Part shown: one piece after another, positions 1 to 6,368 of the stretch | How the letters are laid out: every line of letters begins with the position of its first letter | Numbering within the stretch: the stretch's first letter is position 1 | Assembly (NCBI GenBank): GCA_029932835.1 | Contig: JAOZPI010000021.1 | Coordinates: 805-12,895 of the forward strand | Length of the DNA stretch: 12,091 nucleotides | Source: an archaeon | GTDB taxonomy: Archaea; Altiarchaeota; Altiarchaeia; JAFGQM01 | Direction of reading: 5' to 3' | The notes under the pieces: model-generated | Database searches by the model: none | Told to the model about the DNA's origin: nothing | Seen by the model: the letters and a program-made list of their open reading frames with translations, nothing else | Translations under genes and position numbers: made by a program

Positions 1-152
1 GTGTTTAGAATAGATGACATTCCCGAATCCATCGCAGTGAACAGCAGAAATCCGACAACTAGGGCTTCTATTGCATTTAGATAAACTGCATAGTACACCC
101 CACCAAGCATGATCCCACATGCCAACGAAACTATAAAGATCAAGCTTTTCAT
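1..152 (-). CDS. Membrane protein, N-terminal fragment (cut by window edge)
   Basis: Reading the minus strand from the ATG at 152-150 gives 50 uninterrupted codons to the window edge, so only the N-terminus is visible. It starts MKSLIFIVSLACGIMLGG. Two hydrophobic stretches are seen, about residues 3-24 and 28-41, separated by the short polar turn YLNAIEA, which suggests a multi-pass membrane protein. There is no cleavable signal-peptide pattern that I would trust. The gene diverges from prefoldin beta, and the 54-nt AT-rich gap between the two starts can hold promoters for both. The family is not recognisable from this fragment. The support is an open frame, a hydrophobic pattern typical of real proteins, and a start placed just beyond a TATA-like region. 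Confidence 0.6.
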   Translation of the reverse strand, partial: MKSLIFIVSLACGIMLGGVYYAVYLNAIEALVVGFLLFTAMDSGMSSILN

Positions 153-170
153 TATTTTAAATACCAAGAT

Positions 171-190
171 TATAATATGATAAATAAAAA
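171..190. promoter_or_regulatory. Shared AT-rich divergent promoter region
   Basis: The 54 nt between the two divergent starts (152 leftward, 207 rightward) are almost entirely A/T. The segment tataatatgataaataaa lies about 25-30 nt from both ATGs, the position of a TATA box for leaderless archaeal transcripts in either direction. There is no Shine-Dalgarno sequence before either start. The exact boxes cannot be resolved because the whole stretch is TATA-like. Confidence 0.45.
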
Positions 191-206
191 ATAAATTTGA
201 TCAAAA

Positions 207-548
207 ATGCAAATACCAAACGATATGAAAGACAAACTGGCTCAGCTCCAGACAGTACAACAGCAGCTTCAGCTCATATCTCTCCAGAAGCAGCAGTTAA
301 CACTAGACAAGGCTGAGGCTGAGGCTGCCGAAAAGGAACTTAAGACAGCAAAGGGGGATGTTTATAAGGTAGTTGGTCCAATTCTCCTAAAGAGCGAAAA
401 GGCAGGGCTCTCCAAGGATCTAAAAAAGACTATAGAGGAGATCTCCAATAAACTTTCTCTCTTAGAACAGCAAGAGCAGAAGATAGCGTTGAAAGCCCAG
501 GAGCTGCAAAAGGAGCTACAAGCGGGCTTTGGAGTTCCTAGTGCCTAA
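207..548 (+). CDS. pfdB: Prefoldin subunit beta
   Basis: This gene encodes the beta subunit of the archaeal hexameric (alpha2-beta4) prefoldin chaperone, which captures unfolded cytosolic proteins and passes them to the group II chaperonin. The 113-residue length is normal for the family. The sequence has two long amphipathic helices rich in Gln, Lys, Glu and Leu (about residues 5-50 and 73-107). Between them is the beta-hairpin region with the diagnostic stretch around GDVYKVVGPILLK (50-62). The start MQIPND is preceded by aaaa and has no ribosome binding site, consistent with a leaderless mRNA. Its stop codon overlaps the start of the DHH gene (TAATG), so the two are probably co-transcribed and perhaps translationally coupled. 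Recognition rests on the sequence pattern; the alternative, prefoldin alpha, is longer and lacks this hairpin sequence. Confidence 0.92.
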   Translation: MQIPNDMKDKLAQLQTVQQQLQLISLQKQQLTLDKAEAEAAEKELKTAKGDVYKVVGPILLKSEKAGLSKDLKKTIEEISNKLSLLEQQEQKIALKAQELQKELQAGFGVPSA

Positions 549-1546
549 TGAGCCTCTTGCGGGATGTGGCAGAAGCTGATGGCAAAGTAGTAATTCTGTC
601 ACATCTAAATGCGGACCCAGATGCCATAGGCTCTAGTATAGCTGTGCACGAATTTCTGAAGTCTCGGGGAATTAATTCAAAGATAAGTGTGGCTGGAAGT
701 GTTAACGCACTTGCGAGAAATCTCCTAAAAAAACTGAAGTACAAAGTGGAGATAAATCCAGATCTAAAGGGGGTGGATACCGTTCTTATACTAGACACCT
801 CATCTGTGTCTCAGTTATCTCCTGTGAACCTCTCTGTTTTTGAGGGGAGACTGTTTATAATAGACCATCACTTTCCAGACCCAGATCTAAAGTCTCGGGC
901 GTATAAGGCAATATTTGACGAGTCTGCCCCCTCTGCCTCAGAGTTAGTATATAAGCAGCTTGTTCAGGAGGGTTTCAAATTTACCAAGAAGGTTTGTATT
1001 GCACTCATTGCTGGCATCGTTACTGACACCGCACATCTCCAATTTGCTAGGCCAGAAACCTTCAGGATATTATCCGATCTCCTAGATCACGCCTCTCTTG
1101 ATTACTCTGATGTATTGCACCTCATCTCTATCCCCACAGAGCCCTCCAGGAAGATCGCACACCTAAAGTCTGCCTCGCGTCTCCAGTTGGAGAAGATCGA
1201 TGATTGGATCGTGGCTCTCTCGCATGTCAGTTCGTTTGAAGCGTCAGCAGCCAGAGCATTGGTCAAGATTGGGGCAGATGTTGCGTTTGTCTGCTCCAAG
1301 AATAAAGAGGAGGCGAGGGTAAGTGTGAGGGCAAATACACCGTTTGTAAAAAAGACAGGCATAAACTTTGCTAAGGATTACGCCCCTGAGCTTGTGAAGG
1401 CTCTTGAGGGGTCTGGAGGTGGCCATACAGCCGCTATAAGCGTTGAGGGGGTCTTTGATGGAAACGAGAGCGAGCTTTTGCGCCTTTGCTTTAATATATT
1501 AGAGGCTCTCTTCCAGCGGAAAAAGATGGGCAGGAGAGCTCAATAG
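548..1546 (+). CDS. DHH/DHHA1-family phosphoesterase (NrnA/RecJ-like)
   Basis: This is a manganese-type DHH-superfamily phosphoesterase of 332 residues. The motifs appear in order: HLNADPDAIGS with Asp23 and Asp25, ILDTSS with Asp83, IDHH at 105-108, and GIVTDT with Asp160. The C-terminal DHHA1 substrate-binding domain ends with the glycine-rich GGGHTAAI at 290-297. Members cleave short oligonucleotides, 3'-phosphoadenosine phosphate, cyclic dinucleotides or single-stranded nucleic acid. The compact DHH-DHHA1 layout without extra domains is closest to the NrnA/oligoribonuclease-like group rather than full RecJ, but the substrate cannot be set from sequence alone. The start overlaps the prefoldin beta stop by one base (TAATG), so the two genes form an operon. 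All metal-ligand motifs look intact, so an active enzyme is expected in the cytosol. Confidence 0.88.
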   Translation: MSLLRDVAEADGKVVILSHLNADPDAIGSSIAVHEFLKSRGINSKISVAGSVNALARNLLKKLKYKVEINPDLKGVDTVLILDTSSVSQLSPVNLSVFEGRLFIIDHHFPDPDLKSRAYKAIFDESAPSASELVYKQLVQEGFKFTKKVCIALIAGIVTDTAHLQFARPETFRILSDLLDHASLDYSDVLHLISIPTEPSRKIAHLKSASRLQLEKIDDWIVALSHVSSFEASAARALVKIGADVAFVCSKNKEEARVSVRANTPFVKKTGINFAKDYAPELVKALEGSGGGHTAAISVEGVFDGNESELLRLCFNILEALFQRKKMGRRAQ

Positions 1547-1558
1547 GCATCCTAAGCC

Positions 1559-1567
1559 TTTTATATA
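1559..1567 (+). promoter_or_regulatory. TATA box of rps8e
   Basis: The sequence ttttatata is centred about 29 nt before the S8e ATG and lies in the 46-nt gap after the DHH gene. That spacing is expected if transcription starts at or next to the ATG (leaderless). No Shine-Dalgarno sequence is present between the box and the start, which fits. Confidence 0.6.
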
Positions 1568-1592
1568 CCCTGCTTCAAAATATCCGCGTAAA

Positions 1593-1943
1593 ATGGCCAT
1601 ATTTCAAGGGAGGAAAACCAAACACAGGAAAAAGCGAAAGCACGAGCTTGGTTCCACTCCGATCAAACCAAAATTGAGCAGTGAGGAAAAGCGAAAGAAG
1701 AGGAGAGTTCGTGGGGGTAGGAAAAAACAGGTCTCTCTCGCTGTGAAATACGCCAATATCTCAGTCGGCGGAAAAACCAAGAGGGTTGAAATTAAGGCCG
1801 TAGATGAGAACCCTGCCAATAAAGATTTTAAGCGTGAAAATGTCTTGTCCCGCGGGGGCATAATCGAAACAGAACTTGGAAAAGCCAGGATAACCTCTCG
1901 TCCTTCCCAAGATGGGGTGGTGAATGCTGTCCTCCTTAAGTAA
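1593..1943 (+). CDS. rps8e: Small ribosomal subunit protein S8e (eS8)
   Basis: This is a small-subunit ribosomal protein shared by archaea and eukaryotes and absent from bacteria. The 116-residue product is strongly basic at the N-terminus (KTKHRKKRKHELGS) and has the S8e core pattern, including VRGGRKK (about 39-45), a beta-rich middle, VLSRGGIIET (84-93) and GKARITSRPSQDG (96-108). The usual archaeal protein is roughly 10 residues longer. The family signature near the N-terminus (Arg-x2-Thr-Gly-Gly followed by the His/Arg-Lys-rich block) is shortened here: QGRK runs directly into TKHRKKRKHELG without the TGG element. The start is supported by aaaATG with a TATA box about 29 nt upstream. The gene stands as its own unit, with 46 nt before it and 69 nt after it. 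Confidence 0.93.
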   Translation: MAIFQGRKTKHRKKRKHELGSTPIKPKLSSEEKRKKRRVRGGRKKQVSLAVKYANISVGGKTKRVEIKAVDENPANKDFKRENVLSRGGIIETELGKARITSRPSQDGVVNAVLLK

Positions 1944-1957
1944 TCCCTTAAGTACTC
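1934..1957 (+). repeat. Imperfect 12-bp tandem repeat at the end of rps8e
   Basis: ccttaagtaatc is followed at once by ccttaagtactc, two 12-bp units differing by one base. The pair spans the stop codon of S8e. Each unit holds the palindrome cttaag. A pyrimidine-rich run (tctccctttt, 1971-1980) follows and could help end transcription. The role is unknown, and chance duplication is possible. Confidence 0.35.
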
Positions 1958-2012
1958 CCATCTTGGCCTTTCTCCCTTTTCGTCCAATCAATAACACACT
2001 CAACTTAAAAAA

Positions 2013-2699
2013 ATGTTTCCTCTGTTTAGGAGAAGGATACTCCTCCATATGGGTTGCTCAGCGTGTGGACAGGACGAGGCGTATCTTGGGGTGAAGGTTC
2101 TGAAGAAACTGGGCATAAATGCGGTGTCCAAGGAATTTGAGTGCGGTTGCGAGTTTGTTGGTGAGAGGGATGACCTGCTAAAAAAACTGGTTAGGGAAAA
2201 TAGATCTCTCCTTTCTGGTTATAAAATGGTTGTGGTTGGTTGTTCCCGGTGTTATTACACACTTAAGCACTATTACAATTTTATAGAGGTGAGACACATA
2301 ACCCAAGTCATAGATGAGAGGCTCTCTAAGTCTGCGATGTCCTTTTCTGGCTCTGGAGAAGTATTTTATCATGACCCTGCTTACCTCTCCAGATTTGAAA
2401 CAGTTATGGATGAGCCCCGCTCTATCCTCCAAAGATTGGGGTATTCAGTGAGGGAGTTTAGGAACAATCACGAGAGGGCAGATTGCTGCGGTGGTTACTC
2501 CCCAATTCCAGAAGTCCGAGAAAGAGCCGTAGAGCTTCTGCTCCATGACATACCTCCTGACTCACTTGTTACCTCCGCCTGCCCGAATTGTACCTCCAAC
2601 CTTCTTCGTTTTAATAAACCAAACAGCAAAATCACTATTAAGCCTTTTCTTGAGCTTGTTGACGAAGCTCTAGGAATCCAGATACCTGATGACTACTAA
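2013..2699 (+). CDS. Two-domain cysteine-rich (CCG-domain) protein, HdrB/GlpC-like
   Basis: The 228-residue protein resembles the duplicated CCG domain (cysteine-rich domain) found in heterodisulfide reductase HdrB/HdrD and in GlpC/LutA-type redox proteins. The first half has GCSAC (Cys15, Cys18), ECGC (Cys44, Cys46) and GCSRC (Cys77, Cys80). The second half has YHDPAYLSRF (119-128), DCCGG (Cys158, Cys159) and CPNC (Cys190, Cys193). Spacing in the second half follows the family rule of C, then CC, then CxxC, but the first cysteine, normally in HDPC, is Ala123. In the first half the CC pair is split to CGC. There is no signal peptide or membrane segment, so a cytosolic iron-sulfur or redox role is likely, but catalytic heterodisulfide reduction is doubtful. 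The ATG is preceded by aaaaaa. The gene runs straight into S27e. Confidence 0.72.
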   Translation: MFPLFRRRILLHMGCSACGQDEAYLGVKVLKKLGINAVSKEFECGCEFVGERDDLLKKLVRENRSLLSGYKMVVVGCSRCYYTLKHYYNFIEVRHITQVIDERLSKSAMSFSGSGEVFYHDPAYLSRFETVMDEPRSILQRLGYSVREFRNNHERADCCGGYSPIPEVRERAVELLLHDIPPDSLVTSACPNCTSNLLRFNKPNSKITIKPFLELVDEALGIQIPDDY

Positions 2700-2700
2700 A

Positions 2701-2880
2701 ATGGAACAAAAAGAGGACAAAAGCGGGTTTTTGAAGGTCGTCTGCAAGAATTGTGGTAATACCCAAGTAGTTTTTAACCGTTCGGCAACCGTGGTAAGGT
2801 GTTTGGTTTGTGATACAGTGCTTGTGGAGCCGACGGGCGGCAAGGCCAGAATAAAGGCTGAGATAAAAAGGGCGTTCTAA
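2701..2880 (+). CDS. rps27e: Small ribosomal subunit protein S27e (eS27)
   Basis: This is a 59-residue zinc-finger ribosomal protein of the small subunit. The four zinc ligands are Cys15, Cys18, Cys34 and Cys37 (VCKNCGN and RCLVCDT), followed by the conserved LVEPTGGKARI block (41-51). I place the start at 2701, one base after the stop of the CCG gene, because it follows taaa and gives the usual family length. An in-frame ATG at 2689 would add MTTK and overlap the previous gene, and is less likely. The stop is followed one base later by aIF2-alpha, so co-transcription is expected. In many archaea S27e, aIF2-alpha and Nop10 are adjacent in this order. Confidence 0.94.
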   Translation: MEQKEDKSGFLKVVCKNCGNTQVVFNRSATVVRCLVCDTVLVEPTGGKARIKAEIKRAF

Positions 2881-2881
2881 G

Positions 2882-3691
2882 ATGGACGACTATCCAGAAA
2901 GGGGAGAGTTGGTCATAGCAACCGTAGAGCGGGTTCTTGGATATGGAGCATTTGTGAGGCTGGATGAATATGGGCATAAACAGGGCATTGTGAGCATTCG
3001 GGAGTTTTCCCAGAAGTGGGTAAAGAACCCAAGAGACTATCTGAAAGAGGGGCAGAAAACAGTTTTAAAGGTCCTTCGTGTGAACAAGGAGAGGCAGCAT
3101 ATTGATCTCAGCCTAAAGGCAGTGAACGAACACGAGAGGAAAACGAAGATAAAGGAATACAAGCTCCAAATAAGAGCACAAAAGCTCATAGAGCGATTGG
3201 CCTCCAAGTTTCAGGTCCCTGTCTCTGAGATCTACAAGACCATCGCAGATCCTATAATAACTGATTATGGATCCCTTTATGAGGCCTTTGTAGCTGTGGC
3301 AAACGGGCAAGAGACCCTCACCAAGTATGTCTCAGATCCAGCCCTTAGGGAAGCTTTCCTGGAAGAGATAAAATCCACAATAAAGCCGTCTCGTGTTTCC
3401 CTTTCTGGCTATGTGAGCCTGCACTCCAACGCTCCAGACGGCGTGGACCAAATCCGCAACTCTCTCATGGCTGGAGAGGAAGAGATAAGGGCAACCGGAG
3501 AGACCTCTTCTGTGGCTGGTGGAGAGATAACATATATCTCACCACCCTTGTATAAAATAAATATCACTGCAGAGAACTATAAAAAGGCAGAGCAACAGCT
3601 GAAAAAGTGTTATGAGGCCATCAAAAAAACGGCTAGTTCTTATGGTATAGACGCAGAGTTCTCCAAGGACAAAAAACATCTGGCATCCTGA
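2882..3691 (+). CDS. Translation initiation factor aIF2 subunit alpha
   Basis: This is the alpha subunit of the archaeal heterotrimeric aIF2, which brings initiator Met-tRNA to the small ribosomal subunit. The 269-residue length is typical. The N-terminal S1/OB-fold spans about 8-82, with GELVIATVERVLGYGAFVRL and the closing HIDLSLKAV (77-85). A helical middle domain follows (about 88-170), with PVSEIYKTIADPI. The C-terminal alpha-beta domain, which contacts the gamma subunit, runs from about 175 to 265. The start ATG lies one base after the S27e stop. The stop overlaps the Nop10 start (TGATG). All surroundings are translation or RNA-modification genes, as in other archaea. Confidence 0.95.
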   Translation: MDDYPERGELVIATVERVLGYGAFVRLDEYGHKQGIVSIREFSQKWVKNPRDYLKEGQKTVLKVLRVNKERQHIDLSLKAVNEHERKTKIKEYKLQIRAQKLIERLASKFQVPVSEIYKTIADPIITDYGSLYEAFVAVANGQETLTKYVSDPALREAFLEEIKSTIKPSRVSLSGYVSLHSNAPDGVDQIRNSLMAGEEEIRATGETSSVAGGEITYISPPLYKINITAENYKKAEQQLKKCYEAIKKTASSYGIDAEFSKDKKHLAS

Positions 3692-3870
3692 TGAAGACCC
3701 TCATCCGCAAATGCCCTTCATGCGGCACATATACCCTCAGGGGCTTTTGCCCAAAGTGTACCGAGAGGACTGTAATATCCAGCCCTCCCCGCTTCAGCCC
3801 TGAAGACAAGTACGGAGAACTAAGAAGGATAGAAAGGTCAGCATATAGAGAGCAAACTCATGAGGCCTAA
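3691..3870 (+). CDS. nop10: H/ACA ribonucleoprotein protein Nop10
   Basis: This short gene encodes 59 residues. Nop10 is a small zinc-binding protein of the H/ACA guide-RNA complex (with Cbf5, Gar1 and L7Ae) that converts uridines in rRNA to pseudouridine. Its N-terminus has CPSCGTYTLRGFCPKC, with Cys8, Cys11, Cys20 and Cys23 as the zinc site. The family hallmark PPRFSPEDKYGELRR follows at 32-46 and forms the Cbf5-binding segment. It starts inside the stop of aIF2-alpha (TGATG), the arrangement expected from the conserved archaeal S27e-aIF2a-Nop10 cluster. The length and both signature blocks are normal. Confidence 0.95.
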   Translation: MKTLIRKCPSCGTYTLRGFCPKCTERTVISSPPRFSPEDKYGELRRIERSAYREQTHEA

Positions 3871-3897
3871 GCTAATACATGCGTATTCCAAGGGGTT

Positions 3898-3906
3898 TTT
3901 CTATAC
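3898..3906 (+). promoter_or_regulatory. Weak TATA-like box before the PAC2 gene
   Basis: tttctatac lies about 24 nt before the ATG at 3926, in a T-rich stretch just after nop10. It could drive a leaderless PAC2 transcript and supports the shorter start for that gene. The match is weak, and read-through from the upstream operon is also possible. Confidence 0.3.
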
Positions 3907-3925
3907 CTTTTTCATAAATAAGGCC

Positions 3926-4708
3926 ATGAAAGAAACAGAGGTTCATTACATATCCAAACCAAAACTCAAGAGCCCTGTATTTATAGAGGGCCTTCCTGGG
4001 ATTGGCCTTGTTGGGAAAATCGCTGCAGATCACCTCATTCAAAAGACGAAGGCAAAGAAATTCTGTGAGCTTTATTCTCCTTATTTCCCCCCACAGGTCA
4101 TAACCGACAAGCAAGGAATTGTGAGATTGGTAAAAAATGAGTTCTACTACTTCTCAGATGCTGGGAGAGATTTCATAATCCTAACTGGTGATTTCCAGGG
4201 AATGACACCCGATTCTCAATACGAAATAAGTGGAAAAATCTTGGATGTAATAGAGCAATTTAGACCGCGGATTATCTACACTCTCGGGGGGCTTGGTACA
4301 GGGAAGGTCGTTAAAAAGCCTAGGGTTTATGGGGCTACCACAAATAAGGACCACATAGAGAGCCACAAGAAATACGGTGTTATCTTTAATGGACGAGAGG
4401 GTGGGGGCATCTTTGGGGCATCTGGCCTCCTTTTGGGCTTGGGAAAGCTTCGCGGCATTGATGGCGTGTGCCTCATGGGGGAAACAGTTGGGCATGTGGT
4501 GGATGCAAAGGCTGCAAAGACGCTGCTTGAAACCCTCACAAAAATATTGAACCTGAACATAGATATGACGGATTTGGAAAAGCTGGTGAAGAATACCGAA
4601 AGAGAGCTAGCTAAGATAAAGACAATGCAGGAGGAACAAGCCAAAGCAATGCAATTGGCGATGACAGGGCAGACCTCTGAAGAGGATATAATGCGCTATA
4701 TCCGCTGA
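3926..4708 (+). CDS. PAC2-family protein (proteasome-assembly-chaperone-like)
   Basis: The 260-residue product belongs to the PAC2 family, related to eukaryotic proteasome assembly chaperone 2 and to archaeal proteasome-binding proteins. Diagnostic blocks are FIEGLPGIGLVGK (19-31), FPPQV, the FYYF and LTGDFQGMTPDSQYE region, YTLGGLGTG, and GASGLLLGLGKLRGIDGVCLMGET with the conserved Gly-rich core. The last 45 residues form a charged helix (KLVKNTERELAKIK, then Gln/Ala-rich). I chose ATG 3926 over the in-frame ATG at 3860. The earlier one would overlap nop10 and add a 22-residue segment unlike the family, and MKETEVHYI matches where relatives begin. The C-terminus ends RYIR, so it lacks a clean HbYX tail of the kind that opens the proteasome gate. 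The position after Nop10 matches the common archaeal gene order. Confidence 0.85.
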   Translation: MKETEVHYISKPKLKSPVFIEGLPGIGLVGKIAADHLIQKTKAKKFCELYSPYFPPQVITDKQGIVRLVKNEFYYFSDAGRDFIILTGDFQGMTPDSQYEISGKILDVIEQFRPRIIYTLGGLGTGKVVKKPRVYGATTNKDHIESHKKYGVIFNGREGGGIFGASGLLLGLGKLRGIDGVCLMGETVGHVVDAKAAKTLLETLTKILNLNIDMTDLEKLVKNTERELAKIKTMQEEQAKAMQLAMTGQTSEEDIMRYIR

Positions 4709-4715
4709 TTCTCTG

Positions 4716-5942
4716 ATGGAAGAGATAAACATAGACTTCCACATACATTCCCGATATTCGGGAGGGACATCACAGGATATGTCAATTCCTCGTATAGCTG
4801 AAGAAGCATACAAAAAGGGATTGAATGTTGTTGGAACCGGCGACGCTACACACCCAAGATGGTTGAAGCATCTGGAGAGAAATCTAAACGGCGATGGCAT
4901 ATACTCCACTAACATCTCAAAGACACGTTTTATTGTTTCGACCGAGGTTGAGGATAGGGATCGTGTCCATCACCTCATCCTTTTTCCAGACCTAGAGTCT
5001 GCCCATTCCTTTAGAGACGCCATAAGACCCTACTCGGCTAATATTGATAGCGACGGGCGTCCTCATCTATCCCTTTCTGGAGAAGACATAGCAGGCATAG
5101 CTAATGATCATGGTTGTCTTATCGGCCCCTGCCATGCCTTTACCCCATGGACCTCCCTCTACAAGAGTTTTGACTCTCTGAAGCAATGCTATGGAGCTAA
5201 TACAAAACACGTAACCTTCTTGGAGTTGGGCCTAAGCGCAGACACAGATATGGCTGATCGCATAGCAGAGCTGCAGGACCTCACATTTATGAGCAACAGC
5301 GATGCTCACAGCCCTTGGCCCTACCGTTTGGGGCGCGAGTTTAATCGCCTTTCTGTGGAGGAGGTCTCGTTTGACGAAATACGGATGGCTGTAGAGAGGA
5401 AGTCTGGGCGTCGTTTTGTCCTGAATGTGGGCTTAAATCCGCGAGAGGGAAAGTATCACGAAACAGCCTGTACTCGCTGTTATCTCAAATTCCGGCCAGA
5501 GGATGCCAAAAAACTTGGGAGGCGATGTCCAGAGTGTGGAGGTGTAATAAAAAAGGGAGTAAGGGAACGGATATCTGAGTTGGCTTCATGGAAGGAGCCC
5601 AGGTACCCCCCTCACAGGCCTCCCTACATCCATATTATCCCTCTAGCAGAGGTGATCGGAATGGCTCTTGGAATAAAGACACTTCGCGGGAGAGTTCAGA
5701 TAGAATGGGAGGAAATGGTTGAAAAGTTTGGAAACGAGATACAGGTACTAATAGACGCAAGTATTGACTCTCTCATCAAGTATGACCAAAAGATAGGCTC
5801 TATAATAAAGGCATTTAGAGAAGACAAGATCTTATACGACAGTGGGGGTGGGGGGAGATATGGAAAACCACTTTACAATAGATCTATAAAAGAGAGATTT
5901 TATGATCTCTCGCAGAGAAGTCTTTCTGACTTTCAGTCTTAA
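4716..5942 (+). CDS. PHP-superfamily phosphoesterase with zinc ribbon (TIGR00375/COG1379-like)
   Basis: This 408-residue protein has a PHP-type metal-dependent hydrolase domain followed by a zinc ribbon. Metal-ligand motifs are DFHIHSRYS (His9, His11), GTGDATHP (Asp43, His46), STEVED (Glu77), HH at 85-86, GPCHAF (His140) and SNSDAHSPWP (Asp196, His198). The zinc ribbon uses Cys252, Cys255, Cys271 and Cys274 (ACTRC and RRCPECGG). The remaining C-terminal part, with PHRPPYIHIIPLAEVIG, is typical of the TIGR00375 group, whose bacterial relatives are sometimes fused or linked to UvrD helicase. The exact substrate is unknown; phosphoester hydrolysis in DNA repair is a family-level guess. It begins 7 nt after the PAC2 stop, which suggests an operon. 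There is no signal peptide, so a cytosolic location is expected. Confidence 0.85.
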   Translation: MEEINIDFHIHSRYSGGTSQDMSIPRIAEEAYKKGLNVVGTGDATHPRWLKHLERNLNGDGIYSTNISKTRFIVSTEVEDRDRVHHLILFPDLESAHSFRDAIRPYSANIDSDGRPHLSLSGEDIAGIANDHGCLIGPCHAFTPWTSLYKSFDSLKQCYGANTKHVTFLELGLSADTDMADRIAELQDLTFMSNSDAHSPWPYRLGREFNRLSVEEVSFDEIRMAVERKSGRRFVLNVGLNPREGKYHETACTRCYLKFRPEDAKKLGRRCPECGGVIKKGVRERISELASWKEPRYPPHRPPYIHIIPLAEVIGMALGIKTLRGRVQIEWEEMVEKFGNEIQVLIDASIDSLIKYDQKIGSIIKAFREDKILYDSGGGGRYGKPLYNRSIKERFYDLSQRSLSDFQS

Positions 5943-5960
5943 ACCCCCATACCTGTCAAA

Positions 5961-6368
5961 ATGTTTTGGTATACCCACGCCCTTTTTGGTCTATCACTCG
6001 TCTCCCTGATAACCTCAGATCCGTCGCTCCTCGTTTTGGGCCTCTGTGTTTCCATAATCCCTGATCTGGACAAGCTTCTTGGCCATCGTCGGTGGTTTAG
6101 CCATTCCCCCTTTTCAGCGGCCTTTTTGTCCCTTGTAGTGCTCCCCTTGTCGTCCCCACTCCACAGTTTGGTTGTTTTTGTGTCCCTAATATCGCACATA
6201 CTCCTGGATCTTGTAACAAAGTCTGGCCTCCCTCTTCTTTACCCTGTCCGCACTACCAATTACGGTTTGAGGCTGGTGAGTGCTCATAGCAAGAGAGCAA
6301 ACAAACTATTTATGTTATTGGGGCTTCTAATTTTACTCTGCAAATGGACCCCAAAGCTACTAAGATAG
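5961..6368 (+). CDS. Small membrane metal-dependent hydrolase, DUF457/YdjM family
   Basis: The 135-residue, highly hydrophobic protein has the polar motif set of the YdjM/DUF457 membrane-bound metal-dependent hydrolases. These are His6 near the N-terminus, IIPDLDK (Asp35, Asp37), GHRRWFSHSP (His42, His48), SHILLDLVTKSG (His79, Asp83) and PLLYPV. About four membrane segments are visible (9-33, 52-66, 68-86, 114-128). The His and Asp residues lie at membrane borders, as expected for a metal site. The biological substrate is not established for the family. The ATG follows tcaaa, 18 nt after the PHP gene. Its last 25 nt overlap the start of gatB in another frame. The protein is short for the family (often 150-200 residues) but all motifs are present. 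Confidence 0.78.
   Translation: MFWYTHALFGLSLVSLITSDPSLLVLGLCVSIIPDLDKLLGHRRWFSHSPFSAAFLSLVVLPLSSPLHSLVVFVSLISHILLDLVTKSGLPLLYPVRTTNYGLRLVSAHSKRANKLFMLLGLLILLCKWTPKLLR
6306..6319 (+). promoter_or_regulatory. Possible internal TATA box for gatB
   Basis: ctatttatgttatt sits about 25-38 nt before the gatB ATG, inside the end of the membrane hydrolase gene. The spacing suits a leaderless gatB transcript. As the match is imperfect and lies in coding DNA, this is tentative. Confidence 0.25.

Noticed and set aside
1604..1987. 127-codon open frame on the minus strand across S8e
   Set aside because: It is antisense to a certain ribosomal gene, and its Phe/Leu/Arg-rich composition is the mirror of the Lys/Arg-rich S8e sequence.
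3860..3925. Upstream ATG at 3860 as the start of the PAC2 gene
   Set aside because: It overlaps nop10 by 11 nt and adds 22 residues (MRPKLIHAYSKGFF...) not resembling the family; the ATG at 3926 fits the usual N-terminus.
4697..4708. HbYX proteasome-gate-opening tail on the PAC2 protein
   Set aside because: The C-terminus is RYIR; Tyr is third from the end rather than second, so the hydrophobic-Tyr-any motif is not met.
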